In this document: positions 19,822-28,331 of the stretch, one piece after another | How the letters are laid out: every line of letters starts with the position of its first letter | How positions within the stretch are numbered: position 1 is the first letter of the stretch | Source of the DNA: JAQBDA01 sp963709875 | GTDB lineage: Bacteria > Chloroflexota > Anaerolineae > Anaerolineales > UBA4823 | Direction of reading: 5' to 3' | Length of the DNA: 64,000 nucleotides | Assembly (NCBI GenBank): GCA_963709875.1 | Contig: CAVPYB010000013.1 | Coordinates: forward strand, 54,551 to 118,550 | The notes under the pieces: generated by a model | Told to the model about the DNA's origin: nothing | The model's database searches: none | What the model saw: only the letters and a program-made list of their open reading frames with translations | Position numbers and translations under genes: made by a program

Positions 19822-20751
19822 GTGGATATGGGTGAACATATTGCTGGTAGAACTACCATTGATACCGGGATGGCGATCAATCCACGCTACAAGGATTACA
19901 TCCAGCATTATTCTCACGAAGCCAATTCGCGCCGGCCCTTGCATCAGCTTAGCGGGTCCTCGATGCCGTACGTTATCGCAGTCTGCCACCAGAAAGGCGG
20001 GGTTGCCAAGACGACCACCGTCTCCACCCTGGGCGCTGCCCTGGCGGAGCAGAATCAAAAGACGCTGCTGATCGATCTGGACCCGTCCGGCAACCTAACC
20101 TTTGGATTGGGATTTGTCTCTGGGAACGAAGCCCGCTCGGCAGCAGACGTATTGTTGGGCAACGACACTCTGCAGAATATCCGCCAGCTGACCGATGTGG
20201 AGGGGCTGGATATCATCACCTCTAATAGCGAGATGGCAACCGTGGCGCGCTTCCTCAACCTGCGCCCAAAATTTGAGCAGCTGCTGCGCAGCTCAATCGA
20301 ACAACACGCGCACAGCAGCAAGCATGTCTATGACTTCGTATTGATTGACTGTCCGCCGACCCTTGGTCCGCTGACCGTTACTGCCCTGACTGCAGCCCGC
20401 ATGGCACTCATCCCAACCCAGTGTGAATATTATTCTCTCCAGGCGTTGGATGGGATCTTCAAAGCGATCTCCAATCCGCGAGCGAACTACAACCCGGCGC
20501 TCCAATATCGCCTACTGGTCACTATGTACGACCGGCGCGGGCTGCTGCACACCCGGGTGCTAAACATGCTGCGAGATAGGTTCGGCGAGGTGCTGTTCCA
20601 GAATATGATCGGCTTTGACAGCAAACTGCGAGAGAGCCAGCTGGTCGGGCTGCCGGTCACCGCTCATGCGCCGCGCACGCGCGCTGCACTGCAGTACCGG
20701 CTGCTGGCAGGTGAACTGTATAAAGAAGTAGCCTCCCAAATCGCTCCCTAA
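19822..20751 (+). CDS. ParA/Soj-family ATPase (orphan)
   Basis: 309 residues from GTG 19822, which has GGAGGG at 19810. A later ATG (19963) would give a conventional N-terminus (MPYVIAVCHQKGGVAKTT), so the first 47 residues are an extension supported by the ribosome binding site. The deviant Walker A KGGVAKTT, the A' motif LLIDLDPSGNLT and Walker B VLIDCPPTLGPLT are intact. ParA ATPases bind DNA nonspecifically as ATP dimers and position chromosomes, plasmids or protein clusters. No parB or parS-like gene is adjacent; the next gene starts 3 bp downstream and is a threonine-synthase-like enzyme. It may therefore position something other than the chromosome. Confidence 0.88.
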   Translation: MDMGEHIAGRTTIDTGMAINPRYKDYIQHYSHEANSRRPLHQLSGSSMPYVIAVCHQKGGVAKTTTVSTLGAALAEQNQKTLLIDLDPSGNLTFGLGFVSGNEARSAADVLLGNDTLQNIRQLTDVEGLDIITSNSEMATVARFLNLRPKFEQLLRSSIEQHAHSSKHVYDFVLIDCPPTLGPLTVTALTAARMALIPTQCEYYSLQALDGIFKAISNPRANYNPALQYRLLVTMYDRRGLLHTRVLNMLRDRFGEVLFQNMIGFDSKLRESQLVGLPVTAHAPRTRAALQYRLLAGELYKEVASQIAP

Positions 20752-20754
20752 ATC

Positions 20755-21912
20755 ATGTCCTATCTAAATCATCTCGAATGCCCGGAGTGCGGTCATAGCT
20801 ACGATCCGCGCCAAGTGCAGACATTTTGCCTGGACTGCTCCTCGCCGCTGCTGGCGGTTTATGACCTGGCAGCCGCGCGGGGCATGATCGACCGGGATGA
20901 ATACCGCCACCGTTCACCGGGGATGTGGCGCTGGCGGGAGCTGCTGCCCCTCGGCGACGAAGTGAATATGCTCACTCTTGGTGAGGGGGACGCGCCGCTG
21001 CTGCGCGCAGGTCGATTGGCTGCTGAACTGGGATTGGATCACCTGTATATCAAGGATGAAGGCAGGAACCCCACCGGATCGTTTAAAGCGCGCGGTTTGG
21101 CTGCTGCGATCTCCAAGGCCAAAGAACTGGGCATCCGTAGAGTGATCATCCCTACTGCCGGTAATGCCGGTGGAGCGATGGCTGCTTATGCCGCCCGGGG
21201 TGGGCTTGATGCTTACGTCATCATGCCTCGGGATACGCCGCTGGCGAATATCGAGGAATGCCGCATCACCGGAGCTGAAGTAGAGCTGGTCGAAGGGCTG
21301 ATCAGCGATGCCGCCAGGATCGCAAAGGAGAGAGCGGCAGCCGAGGGTTGGTTCGACGTCTCTACATTTAAAGAGCCTTACCGCGCTGAGGGAAAGAAGA
21401 TCATGGGCTACGAGCTGGCTGAGGCGTTCGGCTGGCAGCTCCCGGACGTGATCATTTATCCTACGGGTGGTGGTACAGGTCTGATCGGTATGTGGAAAGC
21501 CTTTCAGGAGATGGCGGAATTAGGTTGGCTGGAAGGAGATTGGCGCCCGCGCATGGTGGTTGTCCAGGCAGAAGGCTGTGCTCCGGTGGTCAGAGCCTTC
21601 GAGGTTGGTGCACCCTCAACAGAGTTCTGGGACGGCGCAGCGACCATCGCCTCCGGTTTGCGGGTTCCGAAAAGCTTCGCCGATCGCCTGATCTTAAGCT
21701 GCCTTTACGAAAGCCAGGGCACGGCGGCTGCCGTATCCGACCAGGCTATCCGCGCTGCACAAAAGCGCCTGGCAGCCTCAGAAGGCATCTTTGCTGCTCC
21801 TGAAGGCGCAGCGACGCTGGCGGGGCTGCTGCCGCTGATAGAGAGCGGGTGGGTAAATTCTGGCGAGCGGATTATAATATTCAATACCGGGACTGGATTG
21901 AAGTATCTATAA
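20755..21912 (+). CDS. thrC: Threonine synthase-like PLP enzyme
   Basis: 385 residues of fold-type II PLP enzyme. A short N-terminal Cys-rich segment (CPECGHSYDPRQVQTFCLDC) looks like a zinc ribbon, common in this ThrC subgroup. The PLP lysine is in NPTGSFKARGL (about residue 110), the phosphate-binding loop is PTGGGTGLIGMW, and the C-terminal INFNTGTGLKYL-like end is IIIFNTGTGLKYL. Threonine synthase converts O-phosphohomoserine to threonine in the cytoplasm. A role as a related beta-eliminating enzyme such as cysteate synthase cannot be excluded. It starts 3 bp after the parA-like gene, so the two are probably cotranscribed. Confidence 0.87.
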   Translation: MSYLNHLECPECGHSYDPRQVQTFCLDCSSPLLAVYDLAAARGMIDRDEYRHRSPGMWRWRELLPLGDEVNMLTLGEGDAPLLRAGRLAAELGLDHLYIKDEGRNPTGSFKARGLAAAISKAKELGIRRVIIPTAGNAGGAMAAYAARGGLDAYVIMPRDTPLANIEECRITGAEVELVEGLISDAARIAKERAAAEGWFDVSTFKEPYRAEGKKIMGYELAEAFGWQLPDVIIYPTGGGTGLIGMWKAFQEMAELGWLEGDWRPRMVVVQAEGCAPVVRAFEVGAPSTEFWDGAATIASGLRVPKSFADRLILSCLYESQGTAAAVSDQAIRAAQKRLAASEGIFAAPEGAATLAGLLPLIESGWVNSGERIIIFNTGTGLKYL

Positions 21913-21993
21913 GCTTGCGGGAGTTTTTCCGGTTCTGAAAGTACCGCGAATACTCCTTAGCCCACTTGTTTTCAGCCGGGAGCCTGGACAGGT

Positions 21994-22875
21994 GTGAGTC
22001 TCTTCGTCATTGCGATCATCTTCATATCCACCTTCATGCACGCCGGCTGGAACCTGCTGGCGCGCTACACGCACGCCGAGCGCGAGTTCTATTTCAAGAT
22101 GCTGCTGATCACCTTAGTGGTTGGCTTTATCCCGGCGGTGTGGAGTGAGATCGCTACTCGCTCGATGACCACGACCGCCTGGTGGTGTGTGGCTGGCTCC
22201 GGCGTATGCGCGGCGCTGTATTTGTTCTTCCTGGCGAAAGCCTACGAGTTATCCGATTTCAGCATCGTTTATCCGGTTGCGCGTGCACTGCCGGTCATTT
22301 TTATCGCTTTCCTGGATGTGGCGCGGGGACGAGAGCTGACACTCTATGGTTGGGTGGGTATCTTGTTTGTAGCTGCAGGCTGCGTGTTGGTCCCGCAAAC
22401 CTCGATCAAGGAACTCCGGCTGAGAAATTACTTGAATATCGCTACCCTGTGGATGTTGTTCGCTGCATTAGGGACCGTTGGCTACACCCTGCTGGATAAG
22501 ATAGCCGCTGAAGTCGTCCAGCAAGGACCGGATACCGCAGCCCGCTACGGATATTTCTATTTTGCGATCTCTTTTTTCCCCTATCTTGGCTTCATGCGAA
22601 TCTCGAAATCGCTCCCCGTCCAGAATGACAGCCGGCGGGATTGGAAGCTGGCCGTCCTCGGCGCGTTGTTTGGGTTCGGTGCGTACTGGCTGATCTTGTG
22701 GGCGTATCAGCTAAGCCCGGTCGCCAGCTATATCGTCGCTTTTCGCCAGTTCAGCATCGTGATCGGGGCGATCTTCGCCTTTATTGTGTTCAAAGAGCAA
22801 GGTGCGGCAGTGCGATTAAGCGGGGCAGTGCTGATCGTGATTGGGCTGCTGTTGATCGCCATCCTGGGGCGCTGA
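21994..22875 (+). CDS. EamA/DMT-family permease
   Basis: 293 residues with about ten hydrophobic segments and an internal two-fold repeat, as in drug/metabolite transporters. The start is a GTG (21994), beginning VSLFVIAIIFISTFMHAGWN. Characteristic features are SDFSIVYPVARALPVIFIA near the end of the first half and SPVASYIVAFRQFSIVIGA plus a Gly/Leu-rich last helix in the second half. EamA proteins export amino acids, nucleobases or other small metabolites; no substrate can be assigned. It stands alone 80 bp after the threonine synthase gene. Confidence 0.87.
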   Translation: MSLFVIAIIFISTFMHAGWNLLARYTHAEREFYFKMLLITLVVGFIPAVWSEIATRSMTTTAWWCVAGSGVCAALYLFFLAKAYELSDFSIVYPVARALPVIFIAFLDVARGRELTLYGWVGILFVAAGCVLVPQTSIKELRLRNYLNIATLWMLFAALGTVGYTLLDKIAAEVVQQGPDTAARYGYFYFAISFFPYLGFMRISKSLPVQNDSRRDWKLAVLGALFGFGAYWLILWAYQLSPVASYIVAFRQFSIVIGAIFAFIVFKEQGAAVRLSGAVLIVIGLLLIAILGR

Positions 22876-22884
22876 CCGGCATTC

Positions 22885-23538
22885 TCAACCCATCTTGACG
22901 ACGATATCGGAGAGGATGTTAGCGGCATCATCGCCACGGTCGGCAGCATTGCTCAGGTGGCGGTAGGTTTCACGCAGTTTAAGCATTTCCACGATGTGCT
23001 CTGAGTCCTTGGGCTGGTGGAACAGGTCCGCCAGCGCCTGGCGGTACAGGTTCTCGACCTGGTTCTCGATCTGCTTGGCGCGCACAGCATGACTCTGTGC
23101 AACACCGGGGTGGTCGGCGAGCCTCTGTACGCCCATGTGGATCTCGTTGGCAGATTTGACCAGCAGCGCGCCGATCTCATGCATATACGGGTTCGGGGCC
23201 ACCTCCAGGATCGACATCTCCACCACGGTAGTGTAGGCATAGTCCAGCATATCGTCAATCGCCCGCGATAAGGAATGTATATCCTCGCGGTCGAAGGGGG
23301 TGACAAAAGTGCGGTTGAGCTCGTCGATCAGGATGCGGCGGATTTCATCGGCCTCAGATTCCAGCTTATCCACTGCCTCGGCGCGGCGTTTGTTGGGTTT
23401 TTCGAAATAAGCCACCAGCGCGGTAAGTCCTTCTTCGTTCAGCGCTGCCTGCTGGGTGAGCAGCTCTATGAAGCGGTTCGGCTGTCTCTTCGCCAGCTTG
23501 GGTAATTTTATTTTTTTCCACCACGGCGTCGATCCCAT
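22885..23538 (-). CDS. DUF47 (PhoU-like) accessory protein of the PiT phosphate transporter
   Basis: 217 residues, largely helical, with RAEAVDKLESEADEIRRILI and RTFVTPFDREDIHSLSRAID, both hallmark blocks of the DUF47/TIGR00153 family. These PhoU-like proteins bind metal clusters and modulate low-affinity phosphate transporters. The gene lies 10 bp after the PiT gene on the same strand, the standard arrangement. Confidence 0.92.
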   Translation of the reverse strand: MGSTPWWKKIKLPKLAKRQPNRFIELLTQQAALNEEGLTALVAYFEKPNKRRAEAVDKLESEADEIRRILIDELNRTFVTPFDREDIHSLSRAIDDMLDYAYTTVVEMSILEVAPNPYMHEIGALLVKSANEIHMGVQRLADHPGVAQSHAVRAKQIENQVENLYRQALADLFHQPKDSEHIVEMLKLRETYRHLSNAADRGDDAANILSDIVVKMG

Positions 23539-23548
23539 AAGATACCAC

Positions 23549-24535
23549 CTATGTGTATAAACGGATTAATAGCCAGTAGGTCAGAGCACCGAGAATGCCG
23601 GTAATCGGTATAGTCAGGATCCAGGCGGTAGCGATATTGTTGACCAGCCGCCAGCGAACCATACGAAACCGGTGAGCGGTGCCTACACCAACGATAGATG
23701 AGCTGATCACCTGTGTCGTACTGACCGGTGCTCCGACCAACGCTGCTCCGAGGATGACCACTGTACTTGCAACCTGTGATGTGAATGCGTGGATGGGGCG
23801 GACGCGATAGAACCCGGCGCCCATCGTGCGGATCAGCCGCCAGCCGCCCAGAGCCGTACCGAGTGCCATTGCCAGAGCGCTGGCGGCGATTACCCACGCG
23901 GGAACGTAAAATGTAGGTATCACCCCAAACGCTACCAGGCCCATCGCCATGATCCCCATAGTCTTCTGGGCATCATTTGTGCCGTGACTCAGACCAAGCG
24001 TGACCACTGTCACCCATTGTGCTTTGCGAAAGAAGACATTGATCCGCCGGGTGGCGAACTGAGCAAACAGCAGGGTGATGTGGTAGATCAGCCACCCAAA
24101 AATAAGGCCGATGAAAGGGGAGACGAATAATCCGACCAGCACCAGGATAAGCCCTTCCAGGTGAATTGCCCCAACACCATAGCCGGCGATTGCCGCCCCG
24201 ATAAACCCACCGATTAGTGCATGAGAGGAGCTGGACGGGATACCCAGCAGCCAGGTGATGACATTCCACGTGATCGCGGAGATCAAAGCTGCCATCGCCA
24301 CAGGTACAGTCACAGCCTCTGAATTGACAACTTCGTTGCCGATCGTGGTTGCGACTGCGACACCGAACAGAAATGGACCGATCAGGTTCGATAACGCAGA
24401 GATTGCCAGGGCTATCCGAGGGGGAATTGCGTTGGAGGCTATCGCCGTCGCGACGACATTTGCGCTGTCATGAAACCCATTCATGAAATCGAATGTCAAT
24501 GCGATCATGATGAAGATGATCAATCCAAAAGTCAC
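23549..24535 (-). CDS. pit: Inorganic phosphate transporter, PiT family
   Basis: 328 residues with about ten membrane segments. Both PiT signatures are present: DFMNGFHDSANVVATAIAS near the N-terminus and LSHGTNDAQKTMGIMAMGL in the second half. Members are low-affinity H+ or Na+ coupled phosphate (often metal-phosphate) symporters in the cytoplasmic membrane. It forms a two-gene unit with the DUF47 protein. The phosphate link may matter for the neighbouring island, which is rich in kinases and phosphatases, but that is inference. Confidence 0.93.
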   Translation of the reverse strand: MTFGLIIFIMIALTFDFMNGFHDSANVVATAIASNAIPPRIALAISALSNLIGPFLFGVAVATTIGNEVVNSEAVTVPVAMAALISAITWNVITWLLGIPSSSSHALIGGFIGAAIAGYGVGAIHLEGLILVLVGLFVSPFIGLIFGWLIYHITLLFAQFATRRINVFFRKAQWVTVVTLGLSHGTNDAQKTMGIMAMGLVAFGVIPTFYVPAWVIAASALAMALGTALGGWRLIRTMGAGFYRVRPIHAFTSQVASTVVILGAALVGAPVSTTQVISSSIVGVGTAHRFRMVRWRLVNNIATAWILTIPITGILGALTYWLLIRLYT

Positions 24536-24626
24536 TGATCAGTTCCTCGGGTGCAAATCAGCTTACCTGAATTGCATCACCCTATTTCAAGCATGCAGAT
24601 GACAGCAGGGTGATGCCGCAGGAAGC

Positions 24627-25436
24627 TCAGACTATCGAAGCTGCCTTCATTGTCGATGGGATAGGTACACCCAGCAGGCTGCAGATTGTGGGTGCGATTT
24701 GGAGCTGCGATAGAACCTGGCTCGTGTCTCCCAGCCCTTGTATGCCAGGGCGGATCAAGTACAGCGGCACATCGCGCTGTTCGGGGGTTGTCCCGCCATG
24801 CAGGTGGTCGGCATTGATCCCGTGGTCGCCGGTGATCAGGATGGCGTAGCCGCGCACGACCCATTCGCTGACCAATCCCGCCAGGTACATATCCTGGTAA
24901 ATGGCCTGGTTGCGGTACTGTCGGGAGTCAGCGCCATATGTCTCGCCCTTATAATCCATACCCATTGGGTGGACCAGCAGGTAATCGGGTGTGTATTTGC
25001 GCACCAGCATGCCAGCAGCGACGAAAAGCTCGATGTCGGGATAGTCATCCTGGGTGTAAAACCTGCCATGCTGGATCAACAATTCCGGGTCATCGACTTC
25101 CCGATCATCGATGCGGTCGAACGGTGCCCGGTTGTACAGCTCTGAAAACCAGTAATACGCTGCTGCGGCAGTGGTTTTCCCAGCTTCTACAGCAGATTGG
25201 AAGATATTGGGCTGGTTCGAGCGGCGCACGACATAGTTAGCCACAACTCCGTGCTGGCTGACCGGCACGCCGGTGTGGATCGTCTCATACATCGGCCGCG
25301 ACATGCTCGGCAGCTCACCGGTTATCTTATACAGGCTTGCCTGCCGGGTCTCGACCAGATGACCCAGGTAACCCATGCCCTCAACTGCAGCATCATACCG
25401 CAGGGCATCCGATAATACGAGTATGACCTTATGCAA
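24627..25436 (-). CDS. Alkaline phosphatase superfamily hydrolase (phosphodiesterase/phosphonoacetate hydrolase-like)
   Basis: 269 residues. Metal and nucleophile positions of the superfamily are visible: D10 in VLSDALRYD, Ser44 as probable nucleophile in ELPSMSRPMYETIHTG (Thr is more common), VHPMGMDYKGE, and ITGDHGINADHLHGG with the C-terminal Asp-His-His set. The protein has no signal peptide, so it acts in the cytoplasm. It is the last gene of an ABC-importer operon on the minus strand, 34 bp after the ATPase gene, so its substrate is probably the imported compound, such as a phosphodiester, phosphonate or phosphorylated amino alcohol. Confidence 0.82.
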   Translation of the reverse strand: MHKVILVLSDALRYDAAVEGMGYLGHLVETRQASLYKITGELPSMSRPMYETIHTGVPVSQHGVVANYVVRRSNQPNIFQSAVEAGKTTAAAAYYWFSELYNRAPFDRIDDREVDDPELLIQHGRFYTQDDYPDIELFVAAGMLVRKYTPDYLLVHPMGMDYKGETYGADSRQYRNQAIYQDMYLAGLVSEWVVRGYAILITGDHGINADHLHGGTTPEQRDVPLYLIRPGIQGLGDTSQVLSQLQIAPTICSLLGVPIPSTMKAASIV

Positions 25437-25470
25437 TTAGTCTATCTCCCCAACTGTTTGTGTATGAAGA

Positions 25471-26538
25471 TCATTCTTCCGGGTTCAGGATCAATACAGC
25501 TTCACGAGAGCAGGTGATCTGGGATTTGTCACCCACTTTAGGCAGCTCCAGATACGGATTATTGAATGTATCCATGTGGAAATTATTATTCCCGACCTGC
25601 ACCTCGATGCGCACGATGGAGCCCAGGAAGGTGATGTTTTTAATCGTGCAATCCAGCAGGTTGGCTTTCTCCCCTTCGCTGGCAAAGCTGAAGCGCTCCG
25701 GTCGGATAGCAATCATGACTTTTTCGCCACTGCGCCTGTTCTCCAGACCCTGGGCAGCTTGGATCATCAGCCCGTCCACTTTGAGACTGCTGCTGGATGG
25801 GTCTGCCACCTCGGCGCTGACGGCATTCAATGTGCCGACAAACTGGGCGACAAATTCAGTTTGGGGATAGTTGTAGATCTCGAATGGAGCGCCTACCTGT
25901 TCCATGTGCCCCTGGTACATCACAACTACCCGATCGGATATCGATAAGGCTTCCTCTTGGTCGTGAGTGACATAGATTGCAGTGATGCCCACCTCTTTTT
26001 GGATGGCGCGGATTTCAGCCCGCAAGGAGACCCGGATTTTTGCATCCAGCGCGGAGAGCGGCTCATCGAGCAGCAGCACCTCCGGGCTGAGAGCCAGGGC
26101 GCGTGCTAGGGCTACGCGCTGCTGCTGCCCGCCGGATAGCTGGTGTGGATAGCGGTCGCCAAAACCGGGCATGTGGATCAAATCCAGCATCTCATCGACA
26201 CGGGATCGAATTTCCTCGGCTGGTTTTTTGGCAATCTTAAGTCCAAAGCCGATATTGCCCGCCACAGTCATGTTTGGGAAGAGTGCATAAGCTTGGAAAA
26301 CCATGCCGACATCGCGCTGGTGGGGCGGTTTGTCGGTTATATTTTCACCATCCATGGTGATCGTGCCTGTGGTGGGTATCTCAAAGCCAGCCACCATGCG
26401 CAGTGTGGTGGTCTTGCCGCAACCGCTGGGGCCAAGAAACGATACCAGCTCGCCTTTATCGATGTCTAGATTAAAATCCAGCACGGCATCGGTCTTGCCA
26501 AAGGTTTTATTGAGATTGTGAAGTTCTAGAAATGCCAT
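25471..26538 (-). CDS. ABC transporter ATP-binding protein, PotA/FbpC/PhnT type
   Basis: 355 residues. Walker A is GPSGCGKTTTLRM, the signature LSGGQQQRVALARAL, Walker B VLLLDEPLSALDAK and the switch His in YVTHDQEEAL. The C-terminal third is a TOBE/OB-fold regulatory domain, usual for the spermidine/iron/thiamine/2-aminoethylphosphonate importers. It energises the two permeases encoded just upstream. Which solute is moved cannot be decided from the ATPase. Confidence 0.92.
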   Translation of the reverse strand: MAFLELHNLNKTFGKTDAVLDFNLDIDKGELVSFLGPSGCGKTTTLRMVAGFEIPTTGTITMDGENITDKPPHQRDVGMVFQAYALFPNMTVAGNIGFGLKIAKKPAEEIRSRVDEMLDLIHMPGFGDRYPHQLSGGQQQRVALARALALSPEVLLLDEPLSALDAKIRVSLRAEIRAIQKEVGITAIYVTHDQEEALSISDRVVVMYQGHMEQVGAPFEIYNYPQTEFVAQFVGTLNAVSAEVADPSSSSLKVDGLMIQAAQGLENRRSGEKVMIAIRPERFSFASEGEKANLLDCTIKNITFLGSIVRIEVQVGNNNFHMDTFNNPYLELPKVGDKSQITCSREAVLILNPEE

Positions 26539-26553
26539 AATAACCTCTTCCAG

Positions 26554-27405
26554 TTAGTGTGCACCGGCAACTTGCTCGGCACCACGCCCAATCCGCTGGA
26601 GAATGCCAATTGAGATCCAGGTTAAGAGAAAGCTGACAACGGATAATGCCTGAGGGACATAGGCGCGCATAGCCCCCATCTCTTCGATGAATGGACCGAA
26701 AGCCGGCCAGGACAACAGGGAGGCGAAGGTGAATTCGCCCATCACAATGGCGAATGTGAGAAAAACACCGCTCAGGATAGCCACCCGCAGGTTGGGGAAG
26801 ATTACCTGCAGTAAAATAATCCGCCAGCCAGCACCCAGGCTCAGCGCGGCTTCAGTCAGGGTGCGTACATCAATGGCACGTAATCCTGTGTCCACCGCCC
26901 GGAACATGTAGGGGAACGAGAGGACGACATAGCCTGCGATCAAAAGGATCGGGCTGCCGAGCAGGAGAATGGGAGGACGTCCATACAGCCGGATCATGCC
27001 GAAGGTGAGCACCACTGCCGGTACCACGAAGGGCATCAGGGTGACGAACTCCACCACCGGGCGGAGGCGCGGCATGCGCCAATGAACCCAATAAGCTGTC
27101 GGGACGATCAAGAGCAAGGACACAATGATCGTAGTGATAGCCCACAATAACGAGTAGCCAAAGTTCTCGTAGAACTTAGGATCGCTGAAGGCAACCCGAT
27201 ACGCCTCGAATGATAACTGGTCCTTGATCATGGTCAGGCTAAATAAGAAAGTGGAGAAGAGCGGTAAGAAGAAATAAATCATCCCAATGATAAAGATAAT
27301 CCATGCCCAGATGTTGCCTTTTCTTCTACTTGGAGATTTAGCTCCGCTCTTCGTCGCCTGGACAGATGCTCCCCCGGAGAGAGATTGACTGGTTTCGCCG
27401 CTCAT
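26554..27405 (-). CDS. ABC transporter permease (PotC/PhnV-like)
   Basis: 283 residues from the ATG at 27405, which overlaps the stop of the preceding permease in an ATGA junction; this overlap decides the start. Six or so membrane segments, with the EAA-type coupling loop around LTEAALSLGAGWRIILLQVI in the second half. It is the second of two different permease subunits in the importer. A Ser/Lys-rich cytoplasmic N-terminus of about 40 residues precedes the first helix. Confidence 0.9.
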   Translation of the reverse strand: MSGETSQSLSGGASVQATKSGAKSPSRRKGNIWAWIIFIIGMIYFFLPLFSTFLFSLTMIKDQLSFEAYRVAFSDPKFYENFGYSLLWAITTIIVSLLLIVPTAYWVHWRMPRLRPVVEFVTLMPFVVPAVVLTFGMIRLYGRPPILLLGSPILLIAGYVVLSFPYMFRAVDTGLRAIDVRTLTEAALSLGAGWRIILLQVIFPNLRVAILSGVFLTFAIVMGEFTFASLLSWPAFGPFIEEMGAMRAYVPQALSVVSFLLTWISIGILQRIGRGAEQVAGAH

Positions 27406-28313
27406 CGCACCCACCTCGCTGCTCTGCGCTGGAGTATAGTGTAGCCCAGCATGCTCAGGGACATGATGACGATCATACCTAACGCCAATGCGTTACCCAG
27501 ACCGGGATTGTAGAGCACATCGCCCTGGATTTGAGCACCGATCAGGATGGTAACGAGGTTGATGAAGCTACCAGAAAAGGCATAGGCGGTGGCATACGCG
27601 CCAAAGGCGTTGCCAAACAGCAGGATGGCGGTGCCCAGCAGGGTTGGCATCAGGATGGGCAGTGCAACATAACGCCAGTAGTGGTAGGATGTGCCCCCCA
27701 AATTCTCACTGGCTTCCTTCCACTCCCTGCGCAACCCGTCCAACGCAGGAGCCATGATCAGCACCATCAGCGGGAACTGGAAGTACATATAAACGATACT
27801 CAAGCCGGTGATATTATAGATGCTCCAGCCCATCTGGCGCAGGTTAATATCAAATATCTGCTCAATCATCCGTGTAACCAGACCGGCGTTGCCGATGGTC
27901 GCCACAAAGGCAAACGCCAAGGGTACTCCGGCGAAGTTGGACGCTACACCTGCAAAAGTTACCAGGAAAGCCCGCAAGATTCCGGGCAGTCCGCCCAGGA
28001 CGACCGCGTATGCCAGCAAGAAGCCGAAAATGGCTCCACCTACGGCGGTGATCAGGCTGATGGTAAGGCTGGTCTTATAGGCATTAACGATATCGCTTAC
28101 GGTGAATAGTGAGATAATATTTTCGAAGGTGAACTCACCAGCCCGTGTCTGGAAGCTGCGTATAAAAATTGATATCGATGGTAGGAATAGGAAGAGGGTG
28201 GCAAACAAAAAGAAGGGGGCCACACCTAGCCAATCCCAGTTGAACTTGCGGGTTGGGGGACGCGCTGGTGGCGCGTCCCCGTTGTTATTCGTAGATTTGG
28301 TCACAATTGTCAC
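27402..28313 (-). CDS. ABC transporter permease (PotB/PhnU-like)
   Basis: 303 residues starting at a GTG (28313) with GGAGG eight bases upstream. The N-terminus is polar, then about six membrane segments follow; the coupling loop is KEASENLGGTSYHYWRYVAL. It is the first permease of the importer, 18 bp after the binding-protein gene. Confidence 0.9.
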   Translation of the reverse strand: MTIVTKSTNNNGDAPPARPPTRKFNWDWLGVAPFFLFATLFLFLPSISIFIRSFQTRAGEFTFENIISLFTVSDIVNAYKTSLTISLITAVGGAIFGFLLAYAVVLGGLPGILRAFLVTFAGVASNFAGVPLAFAFVATIGNAGLVTRMIEQIFDINLRQMGWSIYNITGLSIVYMYFQFPLMVLIMAPALDGLRREWKEASENLGGTSYHYWRYVALPILMPTLLGTAILLFGNAFGAYATAYAFSGSFINLVTILIGAQIQGDVLYNPGLGNALALGMIVIMSLSMLGYTILQRRAARWVR

Positions 28314-28331
28314 AATGTGCGCCTCCGGTGA

